Below, one piece after another: positions 43,222 to 52,354 of a stretch of 64,000 nucleotides of DNA. The notes under the pieces are model-generated. The model was not told the origin of the DNA. It saw only the letters and a program-made list of their open reading frames with translations, and made no database searches. Within the stretch, counting starts at the first letter, position 1. Each line of letters begins with the position of its first letter. The DNA is from Pseudomonas sp. PH1b. GTDB lineage: Bacteria > Pseudomonadota > Gammaproteobacteria > Pseudomonadales > Pseudomonadaceae. A program made the position numbers and the translations under genes. The stretch is from positions 1-64,000 of the forward strand of contig NZ_AYMU01000020.1 in assembly GCF_000633395.1 (NCBI RefSeq). The letters are read 5' to 3'.

Positions 43222-43965
43222 TTAGCGCAGAATCACCGGCGCCGTGTCCGGCGGCAGGTTGTTGCGCATCGGCGCCTGCCCCTGCTGCTCGTAGCCGCCA
43301 CGGCCCAACTGCTCGGCCATCTGCCGAGTGACATCCTCGCCCAGGGCCTTGGACACTTCGCGCACCACCCGCGGCCGGTTCAGCGAGACGCGGATGTCGC
43401 GGCTGTTCACCAGCTTGGTGTCCTGGCCTTCGCCCATGGCAGTGAATGCCGAGGTGATCTCGAAGGTGCGGGTGTTGATCAGGCTGAAATCCGCCACCAG
43501 GGTCAGGCCCAGCACCGCCGAGTAGCTGTTGGTATTGGCCAGCTCGTTGATGTCCTGGGTGAAGTCGATGTCCGACACGGTGCCGAACAGCACATAGTCG
43601 GCACCCTTGAAGTTGCCGGCCTTGATGCGCTTGATCACGTCATAGACGTTGGCCTTGGACGCATCGGTGTGGGGCGAGCCCTGCACCAGCTGGAACATCC
43701 CGGACTTGAGGATCCCGCCCTTGATGTCACCGGTGAACTTGCGCAGTTCGCCTTCTTCGATGTAGCTGGTGCTGGCTTCCAGTTCGTTGTAGCTGGCCGA
43801 GCCGCTGGAGCTGTAGTAGCCCTCGCGATAGTTCTGCTGGGCCGAGACTAGGTGAATGTACTCCTGCACACGCTCCTGGTAGGCCAGGTCCGTGACTGCG
43901 ACTTTCGGCGCCGCCTGCGCGCTGAAGGCGTAGGCCAGGGCCAGGATGCCAATCCATGCACGCAT
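43222..43965 (-). CDS. CsgG/HfaB-like secreted protein, last gene of the envelope operon
   Basis: 247 residues with a cleavable signal peptide (MRAWIGILALAYAFSAQA) and no lipobox cysteine. The body resembles CsgG/GNA1162-type outer-membrane proteins: VAVTDLAYQERV near the mature start, a long segment with GADYVLFGTVSDID and LTLVADFSLINTRTFEI, and SRDIRVSLNRPRVVREVSKALGEDVTRQM at the end. Lies 3 bases after lpoB. Function inferred as envelope assembly partner, not established. Confidence 0.8.
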   Translation of the reverse strand: MRAWIGILALAYAFSAQAAPKVAVTDLAYQERVQEYIHLVSAQQNYREGYYSSSGSASYNELEASTSYIEEGELRKFTGDIKGGILKSGMFQLVQGSPHTDASKANVYDVIKRIKAGNFKGADYVLFGTVSDIDFTQDINELANTNSYSAVLGLTLVADFSLINTRTFEITSAFTAMGEGQDTKLVNSRDIRVSLNRPRVVREVSKALGEDVTRQMAEQLGRGGYEQQGQAPMRNNLPPDTAPVILR

Positions 43966-43968
43966 CGT

Positions 43969-44556
43969 TTAGCGCTCCGTGGTCTTGCGGATCTCTTTTT
44001 CGTCCATCCACTCGGCCAGACCGCTCTCGACGTCGATCAACTGCAGGCTGAATTTGTAGAAGACGTCCTTGTAATCGCTGCTGCGCTTGACGATGGAGCT
44101 GATGGAGCCCTCAAGGCGGTATTTGGCGGCGATCATGTTGCCGGTCTTGGCCACGGTGGATTTCTTGTACAGGCCGCTCTGGTTCTGCAGCTTGAGCTGG
44201 TCGACCTGGCTCTGCATGGCGGTGTTATCGCTGGCGAAGCGGGCGGTGCCGGACTTCATCAGTTGGGTCTTGATCGAGGTGGTGATCTCGCGGGTGTCGA
44301 TGTACTCGCTGGTCTTGTTCTTCACGTCGTAGACCTGCACCACCGGGCGGCCCTGGAGGATGCCGGACTGGGCCAGGGAGCGGGTCATGGATTCGGCGAT
44401 CATCTGCAGGTCGGTGGAGCCGAACTCGTTGGTCACCAGTTCCACGGCCTTGCTGTCGCCGTAGCTGATGTTCTTGCCACCCAGTACCGGGGAGTTGTTG
44501 GCGCAGCCGCTGGCCAGCAGGGCGGCCACGGCGAGGAAGGAAAAGCGTGCAAACAT
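43969..44556 (-). CDS. lpoB: Penicillin-binding protein activator LpoB-like lipoprotein
   Basis: 195 residues. Signal peptide with lipobox (LLASGC), then NISYGDSKAVELVTNEFGSTDLQMIAESMTRSL and the RLEGSISSIVKRSSDYKDVFYKFSLQLIDVESG block typical of LpoB. Known: outer-membrane LpoB stimulates PBP1b through the periplasm. In pseudomonads a different activator (LpoP) serves PBP1b, so this paralogue may have another partner. It lies in a four-gene operon with YcfL. Confidence 0.85.
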   Translation of the reverse strand: MFARFSFLAVAALLASGCANNSPVLGGKNISYGDSKAVELVTNEFGSTDLQMIAESMTRSLAQSGILQGRPVVQVYDVKNKTSEYIDTREITTSIKTQLMKSGTARFASDNTAMQSQVDQLKLQNQSGLYKKSTVAKTGNMIAAKYRLEGSISSIVKRSSDYKDVFYKFSLQLIDVESGLAEWMDEKEIRKTTER

Positions 44557-44589
44557 GGAAGTGTTCTCTTGATCGGGTTCAGGGACGGC

Positions 44590-44961
44590 TTATTGGGTTT
44601 TGACTTCCATGCGAAAGTCGGTGGCCTTGGGCACCGGCGCGATGGCCGGCAGGAAGGTGGCCTGGGCCGCGTACAGGTTGAAGACTTTCCAGCTTTCCTC
44701 GTCGGCCACCGGGAAACCGTCGTCGCCCAGCCAGACGAAGCGGTAGTACATCGTCATGTTGGTGTGGCTGGTGTTGTTCAGTGCCACCTTGACCGTCAGG
44801 AAGCCGTTTTCACGGGCGACCCGCATCGCACCGATGGCGATATTGTTGAACTTGTTCATCACCACCACCTTGCTCGCGGCACTGCCGGGGGCCGGAGGCG
44901 CAGGGGTGGTGCAACCGGCCAGGAGGGCCAGTGCGGCAACAGCGAGAAGTTTCACGCGCAT
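44590..44961 (-). CDS. YcfL-type lipoprotein (DUF1425)
   Basis: 123 residues. Lipobox LLAGC at residues about 12-16, then SKVVVMNKFNNIAIGAMRVARENGFLTVKVALNNTSHTN, a beta-sandwich pattern that fits DUF1425/YcfL. In E. coli ycfL is adjacent to lpoB (ycfM), the same pairing as here. Function unknown, outer-membrane anchored. Confidence 0.85.
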   Translation of the reverse strand: MRVKLLAVAALALLAGCTTPAPPAPGSAASKVVVMNKFNNIAIGAMRVARENGFLTVKVALNNTSHTNMTMYYRFVWLGDDGFPVADEESWKVFNLYAAQATFLPAIAPVPKATDFRMEVKTQ

Positions 44962-44973
44962 GAGGAGCTCCGC

Positions 44974-46464
44974 TTAGGGACGTTGGTTGCTGGCCATGGC
45001 CTGGCCGGCGTTGTTCGGGATGACCTGGGCAGCCAGGCCGCTGCTGAATACCCGGTTGCCCACCACGCGCAGGGCGATCACCTGGTAGCGCTGGTCGACC
45101 TTGACCTGTACCTGGGTGCCCCCCAGAGCGTTGGGCAGGCTCAGGCTGTGTTCGCCCTGCTTGAGGCGCAGGCGCGCCACCTGAGTGTTGTCCGGCAAGG
45201 TGCGCCAGGTGCGGGTGTCGGCGCCTTCGGTGATCGCCGAAGCCAGGCCGACGGCGAGGCCGGCCAGCGGATTGACTTCGTTGAGGTTCTTTTGCGCGAT
45301 GCCACGACTCACGGCGCGCACGGTGGTACGCAGGATGATCCCCGGCATGTCGTCACGCAGGGCCCGGCGGGACATGGCAGTGGTGCTGTTGAGCAGGGTC
45401 AGGTTCTGCTGCTGGCCGTCGATGCCGATCTGGGCGAAGGCCTGGGTCGAGGTGTCGGCCTTGATCACCGGGAATGACAGCGGGGTGATCACCAGATGGT
45501 CGTTGATCGGCAGGGGCAGGGGAATGCGCACCGAGTCACGCGCCGGAGCCAGGCCGCTTTGCACCACGATCAACACGTCGCTTTCGTCAGCCGCGAGGAC
45601 CGGCACCAGCGCCTTGATCGGGGCCTGGGCCGAAGCCTTGCGCTTGGACTTGGTCGAGGATTTGCCAGGGGCTTCAACCGCTACCGGCGCAGCGGGCTCA
45701 TCCAGGTTCAGCAGTGCCTGCTCCAGCAGTGGAGTATTGGGGCGCAGCTCGGCGGCCTTGCGGTAGCCGGGTGCCGCCAGGTCCTTCTCGCCCAGGGCTT
45801 CATAGACGAAGCCGGCCAGGTAGTGGCTGAAGGCGCTCTGATAGCTGTTCTTCAGGTTGACCACGTCTGGCGCATCGAGGGCTTCCACCGGGTAGCCCTT
45901 GAGGTCCTTGTACTGAGTCTTGACCCCCTGCTTCTCGGCCTCGTCCTCGCGCTTGAGGTATTCCTTGTCCCGCAGCTCGGCGATCACCGCTTCGCGCTCG
46001 TGGGTTTTCTTGATCGCCATGCGGGCGCCATCGAAATCATTGCTGGCCAGCAGGTTCATGGCCATCTGGGTGGTCAGCATGACTTTTTCGTAGTCGTAGC
46101 CTTCGTAGCGGCGGACCTTGTCATTGACCAGAAAGCTGCCGAACTGGGCCAGGTACTTGTCGCTGTCGAACTTGACCGAGTCTTCCCAGTTGCCCACCAC
46201 CTGGTCGGCATGGCCCCAGGCAGCCTGGCTGCCATTCAGATCGCCCTTGGCTCGCAGCAACTCGCCTTTCTCGAAGTAGTAGAGGAGGTCCTTGTCTTCA
46301 CCCTGGTTGTTCTTTTCCAGCAGGGTCAGGGCGGCATCGAGATTGCCGGCACGCAATTGCTGGTTGGTTTCCTGAAGTTCGCTGTCGTAGCTGCGAAAGG
46401 CCGAGCAACCGGCGAGCAGGGTGACTGCGCTGAGGGCAATCAAGGTGAGGGCGCGGGATGCCAT
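44974..46464 (-). CDS. COG3014 family lipoprotein, first gene of the envelope operon
   Basis: 496 residues. Signal peptide with lipobox (LLAGC, lipidated Cys at residue 19), then TPR-like helical repeats (about 30-250: LRAGNLDAALTLLEKNNQGE, YLAGFVYEALGEKDLAAPGYRKAAEL) and a beta-rich C-terminal half. The family is uncharacterised and typically precedes ycfL-lpoB-like genes in gammaproteobacteria. The two genes are 12 bases apart. Confidence 0.88.
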   Translation of the reverse strand: MASRALTLIALSAVTLLAGCSAFRSYDSELQETNQQLRAGNLDAALTLLEKNNQGEDKDLLYYFEKGELLRAKGDLNGSQAAWGHADQVVGNWEDSVKFDSDKYLAQFGSFLVNDKVRRYEGYDYEKVMLTTQMAMNLLASNDFDGARMAIKKTHEREAVIAELRDKEYLKREDEAEKQGVKTQYKDLKGYPVEALDAPDVVNLKNSYQSAFSHYLAGFVYEALGEKDLAAPGYRKAAELRPNTPLLEQALLNLDEPAAPVAVEAPGKSSTKSKRKASAQAPIKALVPVLAADESDVLIVVQSGLAPARDSVRIPLPLPINDHLVITPLSFPVIKADTSTQAFAQIGIDGQQQNLTLLNSTTAMSRRALRDDMPGIILRTTVRAVSRGIAQKNLNEVNPLAGLAVGLASAITEGADTRTWRTLPDNTQVARLRLKQGEHSLSLPNALGGTQVQVKVDQRYQVIALRVVGNRVFSSGLAAQVIPNNAGQAMASNQRP

Positions 46465-46915
46465 GGGTACTTCTTCCCTGAATGAGACAGCCTGGCGTGC
46501 GAGTCGGGCTGGACGAACTCACTGGCAGGAACAATGGCTACCCTGCCAATTCCTCATAAGAAGAGGAGCTTAAATGCCTTATCGCGATAACGAGGGCGCG
46601 GCATTATAGACGTGGATTCTGACGCTGTAATGGCTTTTTAGATGCAATTTGATTGGGTATTGCCACTATTCAGGCCGCTGTTCGTTGAGCCTCGATGGGG
46701 TATCAAGAACGGGGGTTCCCCTTGGTGGGGGGCGGGCACGCCATGGTGTTGAGCGCCTGCAGGCCGCAGTGCTCCTGCACGCTTGCGGTGCAGTGCGGGC
46801 TTGACCCAGGCCGGCCTGCGGCAGTTGAACATGTTTCTGCGGGCCGATAAGCCTTGAGTGAAACCGATAGGGAGGGAACAATATGTTACTTCGTATTTCC
46901 CTTTGAGATTCATTC
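46465..46915. other. Divergent intergenic region between the lipoprotein operon and the FTR1 gene
   Basis: About 450 bp without a supported gene. It holds both promoters. No clear Fur box was found, although one might be expected upstream of an iron permease. Confidence 0.5.
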
Positions 46916-48814
46916 ATGACTGCCCCTTCCCGTTTACTGGCATTGCTGGTGCTGCCGGTGCTGGTGCTCTGCAGCTTCAACCTGCTGGCCGATACCGTTG
47001 ATGGCGCGCCCAAGGCCCTGCATTTGCTGGACTACATTGGCGCCGACTACCCGGCCACCGTCGAGGCAGGCCAGGTTATCGATGAGTCCGAGTACCGCGA
47101 GCAGGTGGAGTTTCTCGGAGTCTTGCAGGGGTTGATCGGCGATCTGCCGGCCAAGCCGGAGAAGGCGGAACTGGAGCAAGGCGTTGCCAGCCTGCGCAAG
47201 GCGGTTGCCGATCGGGTGGACGGTGACCTCGTGGCTCGCCAGGCGCGGCAGATGGGGGCCCGGCTGGCGGTGGCTTATGAAGTCAGCCAGGCGCCGATCA
47301 TTACCCCGGACCCGACTCGCGGTGCGCCGTTGTATGCCCAGCATTGCTCGGTCTGCCACGGCGCAAACGGTGCCGGCGACGGCCCGGCCGGTGTCGGCAT
47401 GACTCCACCACCGGCCAACCTGCGCGATGCCGCGCGGCTCGATCGGTTGAGCCTGTATGCCATCTACAACACCCTGGGGCTGGGTGTCGAAGGCACTGAT
47501 ATGCCGTCTTTCACCGATCAGTTGGATGATCGCCAGCGTTGGGACCTGGCTACCTACATCGCCAGTTTCAGTGCCGACCCCGCTGCCGCCAAAGGCGCGC
47601 AGAGTTTCAACCTGTCCGATCTGGCCCGGCAGACTCCCGGCGAAGTGCTGGCGGCCCAGGGCCCGCAAGCGGCGGCCAGCTTCCGCGCCCAGCGTGCCCA
47701 GCCACCCCAGGTCAAGCGTGGCCCGGCGCAGTTGCTGGACTACACCGCGTCGACCCTGGACAAGAGTCTTGCGGCCTATCGCAACGGCGATCACGAGCAA
47801 GCCTACGACCTCTCGGTAGCGGCTTACCTGGAAGGCTTCGAGTTGGTGGAAAGCTCCCTGGACAATGTCGATGCCACGGTGCGCAAGGACACGGAAAAGG
47901 CCTTGATGGCCTACCGCCAGTCGCTGCAGGACGGGCTGCCGGTGGCCCAGGCCGAGCAGCGCCTTGATGCGGCCAAGGCCAAGCTCAAGGCGTCCGCCGA
48001 ACTGTTGGGCGGTGACAGCCTGAGCGCGTCCCTGAGCTTCATCTCCGGCCTGCTGATCCTGCTGCGTGAAGGCCTGGAAGCGATCCTGGTGCTGGCGGCG
48101 ATCCTCGCGTTCCTGCGTAACACCGGGCAGCAATCGGCGGTGCGCAGCGTCAACGTCGGTTGGGGCCTGGCCCTGCTGGCCGGCCTGGGAACCTGGGCCC
48201 TGGCGGCGTACGTGATCGATGTCAGCGGCTCCCAGCGGGAACTGCTGGAGGGCGCTACCGCGCTGTTCGCCAGCGTCATGGTGCTGTGGCTCGGGGTGTG
48301 GATGCACGACCGCCGGCATGCGGCGGCCTGGCAGGACTACATCAAGAGCAGCCTGGTGGGCGGTGGTGGGCGTTTTGGTTTCGCGGTGCTGGCATTTTTC
48401 TCGGTCTACCGCGAGTTGTTCGAGGTGATCCTGTTCTACGAGACCCTGTGGCTGCAGGCCGGCCCTGCCGGGCACAACGCGGTGCTGGCCGGTGGCGCCA
48501 CCGCCCTGGTGCTGCTGGTAGGCCTGGCGTGGGTGATCCTGCGGGGCTCGGCCAAGCTGCCGCTGACGCTGTTCTTCAGCATCAACGCGGCGCTGCTCTG
48601 CGCCTTGTCGGTGGTGTTTGCCGGGCACGGGGTCAAGGCGCTGCAGGAGGCGGGTATCTTCGGCACCCGCCCGGTGCCATTCTTCGACTTCGATTGGCTG
48701 GGCATTCATGCCGACGCCTATTCGCTGGCCGCCCAGGCGCTGGCCATTCTGGCGATCGTGGTGCTCTATAGCCGCAGTCGGATGAGTGAGAAGCGGCGTT
48801 TGCAGGCTTCTTGA
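46916..48814 (+). CDS. Cytochrome c-FTR1 iron permease fusion
   Basis: 632 residues. Signal peptide (1-25), a cytochrome c domain with CSVCHG (Cys144, Cys147, His148) and axial Met candidate in the VEGTDMPSFTDQLDD stretch, a helical linker, then the FTR1/EfeU permease with two REGLE-type motifs: REGLE at 384-388 and RELFE at 499-503, needed for ferric iron passage. Known: such fusions combine iron oxidation with uptake in one polypeptide. The substrate is most likely iron. Not in an operon. Confidence 0.92.
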   Translation: MTAPSRLLALLVLPVLVLCSFNLLADTVDGAPKALHLLDYIGADYPATVEAGQVIDESEYREQVEFLGVLQGLIGDLPAKPEKAELEQGVASLRKAVADRVDGDLVARQARQMGARLAVAYEVSQAPIITPDPTRGAPLYAQHCSVCHGANGAGDGPAGVGMTPPPANLRDAARLDRLSLYAIYNTLGLGVEGTDMPSFTDQLDDRQRWDLATYIASFSADPAAAKGAQSFNLSDLARQTPGEVLAAQGPQAAASFRAQRAQPPQVKRGPAQLLDYTASTLDKSLAAYRNGDHEQAYDLSVAAYLEGFELVESSLDNVDATVRKDTEKALMAYRQSLQDGLPVAQAEQRLDAAKAKLKASAELLGGDSLSASLSFISGLLILLREGLEAILVLAAILAFLRNTGQQSAVRSVNVGWGLALLAGLGTWALAAYVIDVSGSQRELLEGATALFASVMVLWLGVWMHDRRHAAAWQDYIKSSLVGGGGRFGFAVLAFFSVYRELFEVILFYETLWLQAGPAGHNAVLAGGATALVLLVGLAWVILRGSAKLPLTLFFSINAALLCALSVVFAGHGVKALQEAGIFGTRPVPFFDFDWLGIHADAYSLAAQALAILAIVVLYSRSRMSEKRRLQAS

Positions 48815-48834
48815 GCCACAGGCTGTACTGATCG

Positions 48835-48869
48835 CGGGCACGCCCGCCCCTGCGGGGGCGGCTTGCCCG
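48835..48869. repeat. GC-rich hairpin after the FTR1 gene
   Basis: CGGGCACGCCCGCCCC (48835-48850) and GGGGGCGGCTTGCCCG pair with a few mismatches around a short loop, followed by TTTT. It may be a terminator or a single REP-like element. Confidence 0.6.
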
Positions 48870-48895
48870 TTTTGCATGTTGCAGGGAGAACTTCA

Positions 48896-49351
48896 ATGCG
48901 TGTCTGGATCGATGCTGACGCTTGCCCCAAGGCAGCCAAGGACCAGGTGGTGCGCTTTGCCCTCAAGCGCCAGTTCGAAGTGGTGCTGGTGGCTGGGCAG
49001 GCGCAGATCAAGCCGGCCTTTGCCTGTGTCAGGTTGATCGTGGTGCCCAGCGGCCCGGATGCGGCCGATGACTACCTGGTGGAGCACGCGGTGCCCGGTG
49101 AACTGGTGATCTGCAGCGACGTGCCGCTGGCCGACCGGCTGGTGAAAAAGGGCGTGGCGGCCCTGGACCCGCGGGGCAAGGAGTTCGATGCACAGAACAT
49201 GGGTGAGCGCCTGGCGGTGCGCAACCTGTTCACCGATCTGCGGGAGCAGGGGCAGGTCAGTGGCGGGCAGGCGCCCTATGGCGATCGTGAGAAGCAGGCC
49301 TTCGCCAATTCCCTGGATCGGATCCTGACCCGGCTGGCACGCCAAGGTTGA
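48896..49351 (+). CDS. YaiI/YqxD family protein (DUF188)
   Basis: 151 residues. The family start RVWIDADACPKAAKD with the DADACP motif, then AFACVRLIVVPSGPDAADDYLVEHAVPGELVICSDVPLADR and a GGQAPYGDREKQAFANSLD end. PIN-like fold predicted nuclease; the biochemical activity is untested. The ATG at 48896 is preceded by AGGGAGAA. Confidence 0.93.
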   Translation: MRVWIDADACPKAAKDQVVRFALKRQFEVVLVAGQAQIKPAFACVRLIVVPSGPDAADDYLVEHAVPGELVICSDVPLADRLVKKGVAALDPRGKEFDAQNMGERLAVRNLFTDLREQGQVSGGQAPYGDREKQAFANSLDRILTRLARQG

Positions 49352-49368
49352 AGGGGGGAGGGAGCGGG

Positions 49369-49518
49369 TTGTAGAGAGGCGGCTTGCTCCCGCTCAAGGG
49401 CGCAGCAGTGGTGAAATCGGCTGATGCGCAGTACCTGGTTCACCGCGTCAGCCGATCTTGCGGGCGCTATGCGCGAGTGCCTCAACCTGGCCCTGCGGGA
49501 GCAAGCGCCCTCGCTACA
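49369..49518. repeat. Pair of inverted REP-type repeats
   Basis: TGTAGAGAGGCGGCTTGCTC (from 49370) and its near reverse complement (right copy 49495-49518, read as TGTAGCGAGGGCGCTTGC) face each other about 100 bp apart. This is the usual REPIN arrangement of fluorescent pseudomonads between genes. Confidence 0.8.
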
Positions 49519-49522
49519 GGCT

Positions 49523-50191
49523 TTACTGCTCGCCTTCGTGGGTCAATTCCAGTACCCGGTCCACCAGCTTGTTGATGCCCGAGGCGGCTTCGCTGATGGA
49601 TTGCGCAAGCATGTACGCGGGGGTGCTCACCAGCTTGCGCGCCTTGTCCTCGATGATGTCGCCCACCGCGCATTCAGCGTGGGTGGCGCCCATCTTGCCC
49701 AGGGCCGCGGCCGTGTCGGCGTCGTTGCCGATGGTGCAGGTCACGCCGGGGCCGTAGATCTTCGCCGCCAGGGCTGGGGCGATGCACATCAGGCCCACCG
49801 GCTTGCCCGCTTCGGCAAAGGCTTCGGCCAGGGCCAGGACGTCTGCCTGGACACTGCAGGCGGCGCCTTCGGTGGCGAAGCTGGAGAGGTTCTTGGCGGC
49901 GCCAAAACCGCCAGGAACGATCAGTGCGTCGAAGTCCTCGACCTTGGCTTCGCGCAGGTCCTTGACCTGTCCCCGGGCAATGCGCGCCGACTCCACCAGG
50001 ACGTTGCGGGTCTCGGGCATGGCTTCGCCGGTCAGATGGTTGAGCACGTGCATCTGGGGAATGTCAGGGGCGAAGCACTGTACCTGGGCGCCGCGTTGGT
50101 CGAGGCGCAACAGAGTGATCACGCTTTCGTGGATCTCGGCGCCGTCAAACACACCACAGCCGGAAAGGATCACTGCAACTTTTTTGCTCAT
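49523..50191 (-). CDS. elbB: Isoprenoid biosynthesis glyoxalase ElbB
   Basis: 222 residues, DJ-1/PfpI superfamily. Start KKVAVILSGCGVFDGAEIHESV and GLMCIAPALAAKI with the nucleophilic cysteine elbow (Cys135 region) are typical. Known: E. coli ElbB has glyoxalase activity and enhances lycopene formation. The nearest upstream gene is divergent. Confidence 0.93.
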   Translation of the reverse strand: MSKKVAVILSGCGVFDGAEIHESVITLLRLDQRGAQVQCFAPDIPQMHVLNHLTGEAMPETRNVLVESARIARGQVKDLREAKVEDFDALIVPGGFGAAKNLSSFATEGAACSVQADVLALAEAFAEAGKPVGLMCIAPALAAKIYGPGVTCTIGNDADTAAALGKMGATHAECAVGDIIEDKARKLVSTPAYMLAQSISEAASGINKLVDRVLELTHEGEQ

Positions 50192-50304
50192 GGGTTTTTC
50201 TCCAGATTCATGGCGCTAAATGTCCGCCGTTTTGTCACCTGTCGCCATAGGGGAATGTCAGGCTCGGACCTAATCTTGGCTATCGATTCCGATCAGGTCG
50301 CGCC

Positions 50305-51540
50305 ATGAACCTCATTCTCTATGCGGTGCCGTTCTTCTTCGTGTTGATTGTCGCCGAATTGTTGGCCGACCGCTGGCGGGGAGTGCACAACTACCGGGTT
50401 GCCGATGCGGTCAATAGCATCAGCACCGGCGTGTTGTCCACCACGACAGGCCTGTTGACCAAGGGCCTGGGGCTGGTCACTTACGCCTTTGCCCTCAAGC
50501 ACCTGGCGCTGTTCGAGCTGTCCGCGCAGAGTGCCTGGGTCTGGGTGGCGGCCTTTGTCCTGTATGACTTGTGCTACTACTGGCTGCACCGCTGTGGCCA
50601 TGAGCGCAACATCCTCTGGGCCGCCCACTCGGTGCATCACCAGAGCGAGGACTACAACCTTTCCACGGCGTTGCGCCAGACCAGCACCGGGTTTCTCCTG
50701 GGCTGGATCTTCTACCTGCCCCTGGCGGTGCTTGGGGTGCCGCTGTCGGTGTTCGTCACTGTGGCGGCCCTCAACCTGCTCTATCAGTTCTGGGTGCACA
50801 CCCGGCACATCGGCAAGCTGGGCTGGTACGAGTGGTTCTTCGTCACCCCGTCCAACCATCGGGCGCATCACGCGCAGAACACTCTTTATATGGATCGCAA
50901 CTACGGCGGCGTGTTCATTCTCTGGGATCGGCTGTTTGGCACTTTCCAGGAGGAGGATGACAACGAACCGGTGGTGTTCGGGGTGACCACGCCGCTGGCC
51001 AGTTGGAACCCGCTATGGGCCAACCTGCAGTTCTACGCGCAGTTGTGGGATGACGCCCGGCACACGTCCAGTTATTGGGACAAGCTGCGGATCTGGTTCA
51101 TGCGCACCGGTTGGCGTCCGGCGGACGTGCAAGCCCGCAATCCTTTGCCCAAGCCGGACTTGAGCCGGTTCCGCAAGTTCGAGGTGCCTTTGCAGAGGCG
51201 TCGGCAGGTCTATGTGGTGCTGCAGTTCGCAGTTTATGTGGCGCTGGGCAGCTACCTGATGAACGCCGAGGACCGCCTCTCGACCCAGGCCCTGGTCCTG
51301 GGCTGGAGCGCCCTGGCATTTGGCCTGTTCGTGCTGGGGGCAGCCCTGGAAAACCGGCCCTGGAGCTTGAAGCTGGAGCTGGCACGGCTGCTGTCGAACC
51401 TGCCACTGGTGTGGCTGGCGCCCATCGTCGGCCTGTGGCCGGCCGGCCACCTGGCCTGGGTGGCGCTGGGCTGCTACAGCCTGTTGAGTGTCAGCCTGCT
51501 GTACTGCTGCGGCCAGCGCTTCACTCGACTGGCGTCGTAG
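50305..51540 (+). CDS. Sterol desaturase/fatty acid hydroxylase family protein
   Basis: 411 residues. The di-iron histidine boxes are visible: HRCGHE and HSVHHQ (about 97-115) and SNHRAHHAQN (about 188-197), between transmembrane helices in the N-terminal 100 and C-terminal 100 residues. Known: oxidative modification of lipids; the substrate here is unknown. The last bases overlap the dedA-like gene, convergently. Confidence 0.93.
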   Translation: MNLILYAVPFFFVLIVAELLADRWRGVHNYRVADAVNSISTGVLSTTTGLLTKGLGLVTYAFALKHLALFELSAQSAWVWVAAFVLYDLCYYWLHRCGHERNILWAAHSVHHQSEDYNLSTALRQTSTGFLLGWIFYLPLAVLGVPLSVFVTVAALNLLYQFWVHTRHIGKLGWYEWFFVTPSNHRAHHAQNTLYMDRNYGGVFILWDRLFGTFQEEDDNEPVVFGVTTPLASWNPLWANLQFYAQLWDDARHTSSYWDKLRIWFMRTGWRPADVQARNPLPKPDLSRFRKFEVPLQRRRQVYVVLQFAVYVALGSYLMNAEDRLSTQALVLGWSALAFGLFVLGAALENRPWSLKLELARLLSNLPLVWLAPIVGLWPAGHLAWVALGCYSLLSVSLLYCCGQRFTRLAS

Positions 51541-52147
51541 ATTCCTTGGCCTTGGCGTGTTCACCGGCCTGTTCGGCTTCGTAGATCTGCTTGGCCAGGC
51601 GCGCGTTCTTGAACCGCCGGCGCAACCACAGGCCAAAGCCCAGCACCAGCAACGCGCCCAGTACCCAGAGCTCGTACTTCTTGATGCTGCCGAGCATGCC
51701 TTCCATGACGGCGCCGAAATGGTAGGCCGCCGAGGCGAGGGCGATTGCCCAGATGGCCGCGCCGATACCATTGAGCAGCAGGTAGCGTCCTGGCGGATAG
51801 CCGGACAGGCCGATGGCCACCGGCATCACCGTGCGCAGTCCGTAGACGAAGCGAAAGCTCAGCACCCAGATGTCCGGGTGCTTGCGGATGTGCTCCAGCG
51901 CCCGGTCACCCATCATTTGCCAGCGCGGCTTGCGCGCCAGCAACTTGCGGCCATGCTTGCGTCCCAGGAAGTACCACAGCTGGTCACCGGCGTAGCTGCC
52001 GAAGAAGGCAACCACCATCACCAGGTTGATATCCATGTATCCGCGGAACGCAAGAAACCCGGCTAGAACCAGAATGGTTTCGCCTTCGAAAAACGTACCG
52101 AGAAAGAGGGCGAAGTAGCCGAAATCCTGAAGAAATTGTTGGAGCAT
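51521..52147 (-). CDS. DedA family membrane protein
   Basis: 208 residues. DedA pattern: FGYFALFLGTFFEGETILVLAGFLAF at the start, FFGSYAGDQLWYFLGRKHG in the middle, and FRFVYGLRTVMPVAIGLSGYP. Several transmembrane helices. Known: lipid (undecaprenyl phosphate/phospholipid) scrambling in this family. The ATG at 52147 has GGA upstream in the 5' part. Convergent overlap with the sterol desaturase gene is 20 bases. Confidence 0.93.
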   Translation of the reverse strand: MLQQFLQDFGYFALFLGTFFEGETILVLAGFLAFRGYMDINLVMVVAFFGSYAGDQLWYFLGRKHGRKLLARKPRWQMMGDRALEHIRKHPDIWVLSFRFVYGLRTVMPVAIGLSGYPPGRYLLLNGIGAAIWAIALASAAYHFGAVMEGMLGSIKKYELWVLGALLVLGFGLWLRRRFKNARLAKQIYEAEQAGEHAKAKESTTPVE

Positions 52148-52354
52148 TGTCTGGATGCTGGCGAAATGAACGCGCAGCCTACCCCTTCGACGACGTTCGG
52201 GAAAGTATCGAAATGTGTCTCGACGTGAACATTCCCCCCTATGACAATGAGTGTTGCTGTCGGTCAACACCTTGAGCACAACTGTCATCTGTTCGTCATA
52301 ATGCCCGCTTATAACTGTTCCGCTCGCCCGCCAGCGCGGGCCCTGGAGTCCGCC

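Noticed and set aside
43852..45477. 541-codon frame antisense to the lipoprotein operon
   Set aside because: Covers three good genes on the other strand; composition is typical of antisense frames (Gly, Val, His, Gln rich).
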